Below are positions 19,580-27,676 of a DNA stretch of 39,696 nucleotides, piece by piece. The translations under genes were made by a program, and so were the position numbers. Each line of letters begins with the position of its first letter. Positions within the stretch are counted from its first letter, which is position 1. This stretch comes from Gammaproteobacteria bacterium (GTDB lineage: Bacteria > Pseudomonadota > Gammaproteobacteria > Arenicellales > Poriferihabitantaceae), in assembly GCA_028817405.1 (NCBI GenBank), contig JAPPPS010000098.1:1-39696 (forward strand). Reading direction: 5' to 3'. A model generated the notes under the pieces. The model did no database searches and was not told the DNA's origin. It was given only the letters and a program-made list of their open reading frames with translations.

Positions 19580-19757
19580 GGTGGCGGTGGCGACGGTGAC
19601 GGTGGCGACGGTGTTGCGACAGTGACGGTGACGGTGGTGACGGTGTTGCGGCGGCGATGTGGGCGGCGATGGTGGCCGCGTTATGACGGTGGTGACGGTG
19701 GTGACGGTGGCGCGTCGGGACGGTGGCGACAGTGGCGCACCGTGACGGCGGCGACGG
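19580..19757. repeat. GGTGACGGT/GGCGACGGT low-complexity tract
   Basis: Imperfect tandem units of 6 and 9 bases (GGTGAC, GGCGAC, GGTGTTGCG). The same family of units encodes Gly-Asp runs inside clpS and the MFS gene and appears in the gap at 4905-5030. Confidence 0.75.
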
Positions 19758-19883
19758 AATTGCCCGCGATTGTAGCCGATATGGCGCGCCGCGGGGGCGC
19801 GTTCTCGCCGCGGTCGCCGGGGAATGAAACGCCCCTTTCCCCGCGCTTCGTGGAATACCGTTCTACCAATTGCGCGGTTGGGA

Positions 19884-19893
19884 GAATATATTC
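19884..19893. promoter_or_regulatory. Operator-like palindrome GAATATATTC
   Basis: A perfect 10-base AT-rich palindrome flanked by GGGA and CCCC in a very GC-rich gap, about 27 bases upstream of the candidate -35 of the desulfurase gene. It could be a regulator-binding site; the regulator is unknown. Confidence 0.35.
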
Positions 19894-19919
19894 CCCTTTG
19901 CCGCCGCCGCGGTAGCGTG

Positions 19920-19948
19920 TTGTTTCCCGCGGCGTTGATGCGTAGAAT
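19920..19948 (+). promoter_or_regulatory. Candidate sigma-70 promoter for the cysteine desulfurase gene
   Basis: TTGTTT (19920-19925) and TAGAAT (19943-19948) with a 17-base spacer. Transcription would begin near 19955, almost at the ATG at 19960, giving a very short or no leader. Confidence 0.5.
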
Positions 19949-19959
19949 AGGCGCATCTC

Positions 19960-21534
19960 ATGACTTCCGCCGATTTCCCGGCTTCCCTTCTCGACACCGT
20001 CACCGCCACCATGCCAAACACCGCCACCGCCGCCGCCACCGTCGCCGTCCAACGCCCGGCGCAGATTGACCGCCAACAGATGCTCGACAAACTGCGCGAC
20101 AGTACCACCGGCCTGGAGGTGCAGTACCAATTGGCCACCGGCGAAACCACCCGCCGCATCTACCTCGACAGCACCGCCAGCACGCTGCAACTCGGCGTCG
20201 TCGCCGATGTGCTGCGCGACTACCTGCCGCACTACGCCAACACCCACAGCGACGCGCACTTCAACGCCAAACTCTCGACCCGCGAGTTCGCCTGGGCGCA
20301 CGATATGACGCTGAATTTTGTCGGCGCATCGCCGGACACGCACGGCTGCTTCTTCGTCGGCAGCGGCGCCACCGGCGGCATCAACCGCGTGGCGCGCACC
20401 TTGGCGCGCAAGTGGCCCGAGCGCGATGTCGTGGTCACCACCGTGATGGAGCACCACTCCAACGATTTGCCGCACCGCAAAAACTTCGCCAAGGTGGTGC
20501 ATGCGCCGGTGACGGTCACCGACAGCGGTTTCGGCTGCGCCGATGTCGCGCGCATCGCGCAGGCGCTGGAGCAGCATGCCGGACGGGTGAATTATGTCGC
20601 GGTCACCGGCGTCTCCAATGTCACCGGCATCGTCAACCCCATCCACGACATCGCCGAACTGGCGCACAAACACGGCGCGGTGTTGGTGGTCGACGCCGCG
20701 CAGATGGCCGCGCATGTGCCGATTAGGATGAGCGGCAATGACAACCCGGCCCGCGACCTCGACATCGTGTGTTTGTCGGGGCATAAAATCTACGCGCCGT
20801 CATCGCCGGGCGCGGTGGTCACGCGCCGCGACTTGTTCGCCGGCGTCGAGCCGGATGAAGTCGGCGGCGGCATGGTCGACGATGTGTATCTCGACCGTTA
20901 CTTGTCCACCGACAAATTCCCCGACCGCGAAGAAGCCGGCACCCCCAACATCATCGGCGGCATCGCGCTGGCGACATCGCTTGCCGCGCTGCAAAAAATC
21001 GGCATGGACTTCATCGCCGCGGAAGAGACCGCGCTCATCAACCGCGCGGTGGCCGAACTCGCGGCCATCGACGATGTGGTGGTGTACGGCGAGACCGACA
21101 CCGTCAAGTGCAAACGCGCGGGGGCCATCTCCATCAACATCCGCGGCATGCATCACGCGCTGACCGCGGCCATCCTGAACGACTACTTCAACATCGCGGT
21201 GCGCAACGCATGCTTTTGCGCGCATCCGTACGTGCGCGAGATGATTGCCGATGACTTGGGCGAGCAGATGGACGGATTGAGCAACGAAGAACTGGAAGCG
21301 TTGGCGGAGATGCACCGCGGCATGGTGCGCGCCAGTTTCGGCATCTACAACACCGCGCGCGATGTCGATGCGTTATCCGCCGCGCTGCAAAAAATTTGCG
21401 CCGACAAAGAATTCTACCAAGCGCAATACCACGCCACCGACTGCGGCGACGCGTATATCCACAACACTTTCGCTTTCGATAGTCGCACGGTGTTCTCGGC
21501 GAAGGACGCGGTTGAGGATTGGTTTGCGGCGTGA
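19960..21534 (+). CDS. SufS/CsdA-like cysteine desulfurase (aminotransferase class V)
   Basis: PLP enzyme of up to 524 residues, probably releasing sulfur from cysteine. Family features are the opening YLDSTASTLQLG, VVVTTVMEHHSNDLP, VVDAAQMAAHVPI, the PLP lysine in LSGHKIYAP (Lys276) and the active-site loop RNACFCAHP with Cys420 at the SufS cysteine position. It departs from standard SufS (TGHHCAQP, about 406 residues) in that loop and in a C-terminal extension of about 45 residues containing HATDCGDAYIHNTF. The first 40 residues are Ala/Thr-rich and coded by a CACCGTCACCGCCACC repeat, so the true start may be 20011 or 20080. No other suf or isc genes adjoin, so the partner is unknown. Confidence 0.85.
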   Translation: MTSADFPASLLDTVTATMPNTATAAATVAVQRPAQIDRQQMLDKLRDSTTGLEVQYQLATGETTRRIYLDSTASTLQLGVVADVLRDYLPHYANTHSDAHFNAKLSTREFAWAHDMTLNFVGASPDTHGCFFVGSGATGGINRVARTLARKWPERDVVVTTVMEHHSNDLPHRKNFAKVVHAPVTVTDSGFGCADVARIAQALEQHAGRVNYVAVTGVSNVTGIVNPIHDIAELAHKHGAVLVVDAAQMAAHVPIRMSGNDNPARDLDIVCLSGHKIYAPSSPGAVVTRRDLFAGVEPDEVGGGMVDDVYLDRYLSTDKFPDREEAGTPNIIGGIALATSLAALQKIGMDFIAAEETALINRAVAELAAIDDVVVYGETDTVKCKRAGAISINIRGMHHALTAAILNDYFNIAVRNACFCAHPYVREMIADDLGEQMDGLSNEELEALAEMHRGMVRASFGIYNTARDVDALSAALQKICADKEFYQAQYHATDCGDAYIHNTFAFDSRTVFSAKDAVEDWFAA

Positions 21535-21603
21535 ATGCGGCGGTGATTGGCAAAGGGCGAACAACTTAATCCGTGCGCGTTAATCCGCCGCGCGCCAGCG
21601 CGC

Positions 21604-22032
21604 TTACCCCGCGATGTAATGCTCCAACTGGTCGATGGTGTATTGCTGCTCTTTGATGACCGCTTTAACCAAGTCGCCGATGGAGACGATGCCGAGCACG
21701 ATGCCGTCTTCGACCACCGGCAAGTGACGGAACCTGCGCTCGGTCATCAGCGACAAACAGCCGCCGACCGCGGCCGCGCGGGTGGTGGTGACCGGGTCGC
21801 GGGTCATGATGTCGCGCACCGCGGTGTTGTGCGAGGCGCGGTCTTCGAGAATGACCTTGCGCGCGTAGTCGCGCTCGCTCAAGATGCCGGTGAGTCGCCC
21901 GTCGTCCATCACCAGCACCGCGCCGATGCCCTTCTCGGCCATCAAGCGCACCGCCTCCAGCACCGACTGTTCGGAACTCACGCTCCAAATCTCGCCGCTC
22001 GCGTTTTCCAAGATGTCTTTGACTGTGCTCAT
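21604..22032 (-). CDS. CBS-pair domain protein
   Basis: A stand-alone tandem CBS (Bateman) protein of 142 residues. It reads MSTVKDILENASGEIWSVSSE, then GIGAVLVMDDGRLTGILSERDYARKVI for the first CBS, and VRDIMTRDPVTTT with FRHLPVVEDGIVLGIVSIGDLVKAVI for the second. Such proteins bind adenosyl ligands and often signal energy status; the target is not known. ATG at 22032 has GGAGG upstream; the longer open frame upstream is not supported. It is convergent with the desulfurase and divergent from the glycosylase, with 53 bases between. Confidence 0.9.
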   Translation of the reverse strand: MSTVKDILENASGEIWSVSSEQSVLEAVRLMAEKGIGAVLVMDDGRLTGILSERDYARKVILEDRASHNTAVRDIMTRDPVTTTRAAAVGGCLSLMTERRFRHLPVVEDGIVLGIVSIGDLVKAVIKEQQYTIDQLEHYIAG

Positions 22033-22085
22033 GGTCGCTCCTCCGGTTTGATGGCCGGAAAGTATCATAGCAAACTCGCCGCCGC

Positions 22086-22679
22086 ATGAACGCCGACAAT
22101 AAACCGCCGCGCGATGACCGCGCGCGACTGACCGGCCTGCCGCCAATCGCCGGCGATGATGCGCGGGTGTTGATTCTCGGTTCGTTTCCGAGCGCGGCAT
22201 CGTTGCGCGCGGGAGAATATTACGCGCATCCGCGCAACCAGTTTTGGGCGGTCGTCGAAGCGCTGTTCGGCATCGCGCGCGGCGACGGTTATGCGCGGCG
22301 TTGCGGGCGGTTGGCGGCGCGCGGGGTGGCGGTGTGGGATGTCATCGGCGGCTGCCGGCGGCGCGGCAGTTTGGACGCCGCGATTCGCGACGCCGAGGTT
22401 AACGACTTCGCGGCATTCTACCGCCGCCATCCGCGCATCGCGGCGGTGTTCTTCAACGGCGCGGAGGCGGAAAAACAGTATCAGCGGCAAGTCGGATTGC
22501 CGCCGCCGGCCGGGGAGCCGGGCGATGCGGCCGGCATCCGGTTGCCGTCCACCAGCCCAGCCAACGCCGGCATGTCATTAGCCGGCAAAATCGAAAAATG
22601 GCGGGTGGTGCAAACGACGGTGGAAGCGGCGCGACGGGGATGGTCGAGTCGGCGAAGGACTCTAATCCGCAATTCCTGA
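22086..22679 (+). CDS. DNA-deoxyinosine glycosylase (uracil-DNA glycosylase superfamily)
   Basis: Base-excision repair enzyme of 197 residues that probably removes hypoxanthine and perhaps uracil. The superfamily motifs are clear: VLILGSFPSAASLRAGEYYAH, HPRNQFWAVVEALFG, GVAVWDVIGGCRRRGSLDAAI, NDFAAFYRRHPRIAAVFFNGAEA and LPSTSPANAGMSLAGKIEKW. Those strings define the hypoxanthine/deoxyinosine glycosylase family. The last 25 or so residues (after KIEKWRVV) are Arg/Ser-rich and may be a shifted or extended end, although the fold itself is complete. A hairpin with a T-run follows the stop. Confidence 0.88.
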   Translation: MNADNKPPRDDRARLTGLPPIAGDDARVLILGSFPSAASLRAGEYYAHPRNQFWAVVEALFGIARGDGYARRCGRLAARGVAVWDVIGGCRRRGSLDAAIRDAEVNDFAAFYRRHPRIAAVFFNGAEAEKQYQRQVGLPPPAGEPGDAAGIRLPSTSPANAGMSLAGKIEKWRVVQTTVEAARRGWSSRRRTLIRNS

Positions 22680-22690
22680 TGGTAGAGAAG

Positions 22691-22722
22691 CATGTCCCGT
22701 GCTACGACACGGGACATGTTTT
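22691..22722 (+). terminator. Intrinsic terminator after the DNA glycosylase gene
   Basis: Perfect 11-base arms CATGTCCCGTG (22691-22701) and CACGGGACATG (22708-22718) with a 6-base loop, followed by TTTT, 12 bases after the glycosylase stop. Confidence 0.65.
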
Positions 22723-22942
22723 CCAACCGCACGGAATGACGGCCCCTCGCGCCGTCACGCCCGCGGTACCCCTCCCGCCACGCCCGCAGTCTGTTAAGCG
22801 GGCGCCCCAATTGCCACTCCGGCAACAGCCGGAGTCCAGAGCATTTTTCTTTCCAGCCGTGCGCTTGAATCGGCGCTCAAATCCACCGCGCCGCCGCCAA
22901 ATTTCCCCGCGCATCTCACCCAAATACCGCTATACTCCGCGA
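22719..22942. repeat. Palindromic repeat cluster upstream of restriction-modification gene 2
   Basis: This gap contains the segment CCGCACGGAATGACGGCCCC (from 22727) shared with 13504, a CGCCCGC/GCGGGCG hairpin (22781-22804), and ACTCCGGC/GCCGGAGT followed by CCAGA (about 22816-22839). The same order of units occurs after copy 1 of the restriction gene. No separate gene is seen here; the open frame running in from 22598 is repeat sequence. Confidence 0.6.
22931..22936 (+). promoter_or_regulatory. Leaderless-type -10 box of restriction-modification gene 2
   Basis: TATACT ends six bases before the ATG at 22943, in the context AATACCGCTATACT that is identical upstream of copy 1. No Shine-Dalgarno site fits in the remaining six bases. 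Confidence 0.6.
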
Positions 22943-25900
22943 ATGTCCTCGCCCGCCATCCGCGCCTACCTCAAGGAAATCGCCGCCATTCAAAGCGGCG
23001 GCGAATTCACCGAGCATAGTTTCCGCGGCGCGCTGCAGAAACTGCTGCAGACGTTGCTGCCCGGTGTCGACATCACCAACGAGCCGGGCCGGATTATGGA
23101 AGGCGGCGCGCCGGATTATGTTTTGAAGCGCGATTTGATTCCGTTGGGCTACATCGAGGCCAAGGACATCGACAAGTCGTTGGACAACTTGAGCGGCCGC
23201 GAGCGCGAGCAATTTCAGCGTTATCTGCGCTCTTTGGACAACATCGTATTCACCAACTATCTGGAGTTTCGTTTTTACCGGGACGGCGATTCGGACCCGG
23301 TCAACGTGGTTTCCATCGCCGAGTTGATTGGCGGGAAAATCAAACCCAGCCCCAGCGATTTTGAACAATTTACCGACTCGGTAAAAAATTTCGGCGCTTA
23401 CGAGGGGCAGACCATCACCACCGCCATCGACTTGGCCGAGCGCATGGCGAGCAAAGCGCGGTTGCTTGCGGATGCCATCGAAACCGCCTTGGCCGAGAAA
23501 AACGAAGTCACCGACAATCGCTCGCTGGAGGCGCAACTGCAGGCGTTCAAAAAACTCCTCGTCGCCGACATCAGCATCAAGGATTTCGCCGGCGCTTTCG
23601 CCCAGACCATCGCGTACGGCATGTTCGCCGCGCGCCTGCATGACCCGACATTGGCGAACTTTTCCCGCGACAAAGCCGCCAAACTGATTCCAAGCAGCAA
23701 CCCGTTCTTAAAGAAATTCTTCGGCTACATCGCCGCATTCGATTTGGACGCGCGCATCAAATGGATTGTCGATGACTTGGCGGACATTTTCCGCGCCGCC
23801 GATGTGGCCGAGTTGATGAAAAATTTCGGCAAGTCGACCCAGCGCACCGACCCGTTCATTCATTTTTACGAGACTTTCCTCGGCCAATACGACAAAAAGC
23901 AACGCAAGAGTCGCGGCGTGTATTACACCCCGGAACCGGCGGTGAACTTTATCGTGCGCGCGGTGGATGAGATACTGAAAAAAGAATTCAAATTGCCCCG
24001 CGGATTGGCGGACGCCGCGAAAACTCAGGTAACGACAAGCGGCGCAAAAAAGAAAAAGCAAACGCACAAAGTGCAAATCTTGGACCCCGCGGCCGGCACC
24101 GGCACTTTTCTCGCCGAGGTGGTGAAGCAGGTGCGCGAGAAATTCGCCGCGCAGCAAGGCGGCTGGCCGGATTATGTAAAAAAGGAACTGTTGCCGCGAT
24201 TGAGTGGTTTTGAGATTCTCATGGCGCCGTACGCGATGGCGCATTTGAAGTTGGAGATGGCGCTGCGCGACACCGGCTGTGAATTGGACGGCGAGCGCAT
24301 CAAAATTTATCTCACCAACGCGCTGGAAGAACACCACGCCGACAGCGAGGCATTGTTCGGCGCCATGTTGGCGGTGTGGCTTGCCGACGAGTCGCGGGAA
24401 GCGGATGAGATTAAGCGCGATGTGCCGGTGATGGTGGTGATGGGGAATCCGCCTTATTCCGTCAGTAGCGTCAACCGTGGGAAATGGATTGATGCCTTGA
24501 CCAAAGATTACAAAGAGGAGTTGGGTGAAACCAACATCCAGCCGTTATCGGATGACTACATCAAATTCATCCGCTACGGCCAGTTTATGGTTGAGAAAAA
24601 CAGCGAAGGTATCCTCGCCTACATTTCCAACAACAGTTTTATCGACGGTTTGATTCACCGCCGCATGCGCGAGCGATTGCTGCAGACTTTTGACCGCATT
24701 TACATCCTCGACCTGCACGGCGATACGCGCAAGAAAGAGCGCGCACCGGACGGCTCCAAGGACCAGAATGTGTTCGACATCATGCAGGGCGTCTCCATCA
24801 ACTTGTTCGTCAAGAGCAACAAAAAGAAAGCCGGCGCGCATGCGGAAGTGTTTCACTGTGACTTGTTCGGCGCGCGCCAAGCCAAATACGAATTCTTGTG
24901 GCATCACGCGCTCGGCAAGGTGAAGTTTCGCAAACTGAAACCGCGCGCCCCGCATTTTTTCTTCGTGCCGAAAGACTTTTCCGCGCAGACAGAATACGAG
25001 CAAGGCTTCGCCGTCAACGAACTGTTTAACGAATACAACTCCGGCATCAAAACCGAGCGAGACCGTTTGACCGTCGCTTTTAGCGCGGATGACATCCGCT
25101 ACATCAAAAAAGACATGAAGCGGCTGGATGCGGAAGAAATCCGGCGGAAATACCGCCTGTCCGCGGACGGACGCGACTGGAAAGTCGCGTTGGCAAAACA
25201 GGATATCGAGGAAAACGATCCGGAGCCTGTTTCCGTCTTGTACCGGCCGTTTGACCTCAGGCACACCTTTTACACCGGCAACGCAAAAGGTTTTATCGGT
25301 TACCCGCGCCATAAAACCATGCGCCACATGTTGGGCGGCGAAAATTTTGGATTCATGACTTCGCGGTCGTATTCCGCCGATGAAATCTTCGACCGTGTTT
25401 TTGTCACCCGTCACATTGCCGACCTCCACGCGGCCAGCGACCAAACTTATTTTTTCCCGCTCTACCTTTATCTCGATGAAAAAGACAAGCGCGTAGGCGG
25501 CGGGTTGCCGCGCAAACCCAACCTGAACGCCGACATCGTCGGGCAAATCGCCGACAAAACCGGCCTACGCTTCACGCCGGAAACAAACGGCGGTCGCGAC
25601 ACCTTTGCGCCGTTGGATTTGCTGGACTACCTCTACGCCGCGCTTTACAGCCCGGCCTATCGCAAAAAATTCCGCGAATTTCTTAAAATCGACTTCCCGC
25701 GTGTACCGTATCCGCGTGACAAAAAACATTTCCGCGCGTTAGCCAAACTCGGCGCCGAGTTGCGTCAGTTGCATCTGATGACCAGCGTCAAACTGGAGCG
25801 CATGAAAACCACCTACCCGCAAACCGGCGATGACATCGTTACCAAAATTGTGCGCGAAAAAAACACCGTTTGGCTCAACAAAACCCAGCGTTTTGAGCGC

Positions 25901-26071
25901 GTGCCGGAAATCGCCTGGAACTTCGCCGTCGGCGGCTACTTCCCGGCGCAAAAATACCTCAAAGACCGCAAGGGCCGGGCCCTGTCTTGGAACGAAATTC
26001 ACCACTACCAAAAAATCATCGTGGCACTCATCGAGACGACGAGGGTGATGGGGGAAATTGACAAGGTTTAA
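22943..26071 (+). CDS. Single-chain restriction-modification enzyme (Type IIG/ISP-like), copy 2
   Basis: Paralogue of the enzyme at 13543-16710, 1042 residues, with the same plan: PD-(D/E)XK nuclease (Asp58, Glu72, Lys74), helical coupler, N6-adenine methylase (DPAAGTGTF from Asp381; NPPY at 502-505) and a C-terminal recognition region. The nuclease and methylase domains and the last 150 residues match copy 1 closely. The region from about residue 560 to 860 is much less alike, as expected if the two recognise different DNA sites. No helicase is present. The start at 22943 is fixed by agreement with copy 1 and the -10 box; an in-frame extension to 22598 crosses repeats and is rejected. A good terminator follows. 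Confidence 0.9.
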   Translation: MSSPAIRAYLKEIAAIQSGGEFTEHSFRGALQKLLQTLLPGVDITNEPGRIMEGGAPDYVLKRDLIPLGYIEAKDIDKSLDNLSGREREQFQRYLRSLDNIVFTNYLEFRFYRDGDSDPVNVVSIAELIGGKIKPSPSDFEQFTDSVKNFGAYEGQTITTAIDLAERMASKARLLADAIETALAEKNEVTDNRSLEAQLQAFKKLLVADISIKDFAGAFAQTIAYGMFAARLHDPTLANFSRDKAAKLIPSSNPFLKKFFGYIAAFDLDARIKWIVDDLADIFRAADVAELMKNFGKSTQRTDPFIHFYETFLGQYDKKQRKSRGVYYTPEPAVNFIVRAVDEILKKEFKLPRGLADAAKTQVTTSGAKKKKQTHKVQILDPAAGTGTFLAEVVKQVREKFAAQQGGWPDYVKKELLPRLSGFEILMAPYAMAHLKLEMALRDTGCELDGERIKIYLTNALEEHHADSEALFGAMLAVWLADESREADEIKRDVPVMVVMGNPPYSVSSVNRGKWIDALTKDYKEELGETNIQPLSDDYIKFIRYGQFMVEKNSEGILAYISNNSFIDGLIHRRMRERLLQTFDRIYILDLHGDTRKKERAPDGSKDQNVFDIMQGVSINLFVKSNKKKAGAHAEVFHCDLFGARQAKYEFLWHHALGKVKFRKLKPRAPHFFFVPKDFSAQTEYEQGFAVNELFNEYNSGIKTERDRLTVAFSADDIRYIKKDMKRLDAEEIRRKYRLSADGRDWKVALAKQDIEENDPEPVSVLYRPFDLRHTFYTGNAKGFIGYPRHKTMRHMLGGENFGFMTSRSYSADEIFDRVFVTRHIADLHAASDQTYFFPLYLYLDEKDKRVGGGLPRKPNLNADIVGQIADKTGLRFTPETNGGRDTFAPLDLLDYLYAALYSPAYRKKFREFLKIDFPRVPYPRDKKHFRALAKLGAELRQLHLMTSVKLERMKTTYPQTGDDIVTKIVREKNTVWLNKTQRFERVPEIAWNFAVGGYFPAQKYLKDRKGRALSWNEIHHYQKIIVALIETTRVMGEIDKV
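22981..23050 (+). repeat. Exact 70-base inverted repeat, copy 2
   Basis: Identical to the reverse complement of 16603-16672. The two copies are about 6.3 kb apart and flank bamD, the HlyU-family gene, sthA, the desulfurase, the CBS protein and the glycosylase. Confidence 0.9.
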
Positions 26072-26104
26072 CAGCGAACTACAATTATGTGGTACGCTGT
26101 TTTT
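26071..26104 (+). terminator. Intrinsic terminator of restriction-modification gene 2
   Basis: Stem ACAGCG-A-ACTAC pairs with GTGGT-A-CGCTGT around an AATTAT loop (one A-A mismatch and one G-T pair), followed by TTTTT to 26104. It begins on the last base of the stop codon. It sits in the 39-base gap to the convergent HEPN gene; on that strand the T-tract is weak. Confidence 0.8.
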
Positions 26105-26110
26105 GCCCCT

Positions 26111-27472
26111 TTACTTTCCTTGGTATGGCCAACGAAGCGCTGTCCCTAAACTCAACCAATGCGCCCTCTTGAGAATGCTTGCAATTTTTTGATTACTGAA
26201 TCCAATTTGCTTCAGAAAGTGAAGTTGGATCATTGCTTCCAAGTTTCGGTACAAGGCATCAATGACACTCAGGTTTTCTGATTTTTCCTTAAATTCGGGC
26301 TTGTTGTAATGAGTCAAATAGTTTCTGACTCCCACAGCATTCTCTGTGATTTCATTCCACACATCGACTTGGTCGCGCGGAATCAAATCTTCGAAAGTAA
26401 AGATTAACTTCTTCAGTTTTCCTTCAAGTCCGTTATTTTTTGGCCATCCATAAAGTTCACGCCCCGCCTCGTGCAGGTTTTCCAATGCCTGAACGAGAGA
26501 CAGAAACGCGATTTCGAGAGATTTGACTCTCTCCATTCTGCAAGATAAGTACAGAGAATATGTGGGGCGGGTGAGTTCATAATTTTTTATCCAATCATTA
26601 AAAATGGCAGGGAAATTTTCTTCGATGTCTTGGAATTGACAAAGCGCTCCCGAAAAATTCCGCTCCTGATATTTTTCAGCGCGAACAAATGACTGGTAAT
26701 AAATTTGAACGGTGGGATGTTGACCGTCTTTAGGCACTACTACATCCTTTATGCAAACAATTTCACCGATTGCCAAACACAGAAAAGTGTTTGTTTTGCC
26801 GACCAAGTCGGTAAAATAAGATAGCGGTCGTGGCCGGTCCGATGTGATCTTGATGAAAGCGTTTTGGGTGATTTTAACTTCATCAACAGAGCGAAATAAA
26901 TTGGCATCTAAAACGAATTGTAATTTGATTCCGTCATCGAGATTTTCGATGATACTTTTTTGAGGAATGTTATTTATTGTGAATTTTTCTGTACGATCAT
27001 CCCCAGTCATGGTCGTGCCGACAATATCCAGCAACTCTTTCATATCACTTCCATGTTTCGTCGAACGTTGTTGGCTATTCGTGCCAGCAAAATTAAACCA
27101 TTTACGCAAATGTTCGACAGAGAAATGCAGTGTATCAAATTTAATCTCCTCTCTGTTTTCGTATGCTACATATAAGTTGCACAGAGCGTAACGGGCATCA
27201 ATGATGGCTTTTTTTGGTGAACCACCAAGCGGGACAGACTCGCTTCTATAACAACAATCGATAAGAGCGACGCGCCCAACATCAGTAACTTCCCCATTTA
27301 TTAGAGAAAGATACCTTTGGGTTTCATTTTTAGGAAACGGCTCGAAATTTCCAAAAGTTTCCAGTCGCACCTCTCCATTCAACCCAATCTTCAGCGTTCC
27401 CGGAATCTTGTGACCGGGATTTCGAGGCAAGTAAAACTCGCCCACGAATTCTCTTTTCTCAGAAACTTTCAT
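26111..27472 (-). CDS. ApeA-like HEPN protein, probable abortive-infection RNase
   Basis: A 453-residue protein. The N-terminal half (EFVGEFYLPRNPGHKIPGTL, then GEVRLETFG) resembles the ApeA N-terminal domain. The C-terminal part (ERVKSLEIAFLSLVQALENL, then VGVRNYLTHYN) is a HEPN fold with the catalytic R-x4-H motif (Arg383, His388). ApeA-type proteins are single-gene anti-phage systems that cleave RNA, leading to abortive infection; that function is inferred here. The gene is visibly AT-richer than its neighbours and uses A/T-ending codons, a sign of horizontal transfer. It is convergent with restriction-modification gene 2. No antitoxin-like partner adjoins, consistent with stand-alone ApeA. 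Confidence 0.75.
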   Translation of the reverse strand: MKVSEKREFVGEFYLPRNPGHKIPGTLKIGLNGEVRLETFGNFEPFPKNETQRYLSLINGEVTDVGRVALIDCCYRSESVPLGGSPKKAIIDARYALCNLYVAYENREEIKFDTLHFSVEHLRKWFNFAGTNSQQRSTKHGSDMKELLDIVGTTMTGDDRTEKFTINNIPQKSIIENLDDGIKLQFVLDANLFRSVDEVKITQNAFIKITSDRPRPLSYFTDLVGKTNTFLCLAIGEIVCIKDVVVPKDGQHPTVQIYYQSFVRAEKYQERNFSGALCQFQDIEENFPAIFNDWIKNYELTRPTYSLYLSCRMERVKSLEIAFLSLVQALENLHEAGRELYGWPKNNGLEGKLKKLIFTFEDLIPRDQVDVWNEITENAVGVRNYLTHYNKPEFKEKSENLSVIDALYRNLEAMIQLHFLKQIGFSNQKIASILKRAHWLSLGTALRWPYQGK

Positions 27473-27626
27473 CGTCTATCACCGTTATGTATGTCGGGTT
27501 ACGTGTGGTTCAGGGCTGCCGCGCAGTTCTGGCGCTATTCTGGCAACCCCCGCCAAAATCGCAAGCGTTAATATCCTGCATTTTATCGGCAAGCGCAACC
27601 CCTTCGGTCAGAAAAAAGACTCTGGA

Positions 27627-27650
27627 CGCCCGCTTAACGGACTGCGGGCG
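27627..27650 (-). repeat. Dispersed hairpin repeat, copy 3
   Basis: CGCCCGC (27627-27633) and GCGGGCG (27644-27650) around a TTAACGGACT loop, preceded by AGACTCTGGA. The other copies are at 13378-13401 and 22781-22804; all keep a TTAA in the loop next to one arm. Confidence 0.7.
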
Positions 27651-27676
27651 TGACGGCGGGGGAATCGACTGCGGGG

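Larger units (their letters stand above)
19580..19959. other. Divergent region with GGTGACGGT repeat tract, operator-like palindrome and promoter
   Basis: A 380-base gap between sthA and the desulfurase gene, read outward. From 19580 to about 19757 it is a run of GGTGAC, GGCGAC and GGCGGT units. From 19860 it is ordinary sequence with a palindrome and a promoter for the rightward gene. The repeat tract abuts the sthA start codon, so sthA has only a weak ribosome site. No coding sequence is apparent. Confidence 0.65.

Noticed and set aside
22086-22679. Truncated pseudogene of the DNA glycosylase
   Set aside because: All superfamily motifs up to the STSPAN segment and following helix are present; only the last residues are unusual, so it is kept as an intact gene.
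22598-22942. In-frame N-terminal extension of restriction-modification gene 2
   Set aside because: The extension crosses the glycosylase end, a terminator hairpin and dispersed repeats. Copy 1 lacks it, and the shared promoter sits immediately before the ATG at 22943.
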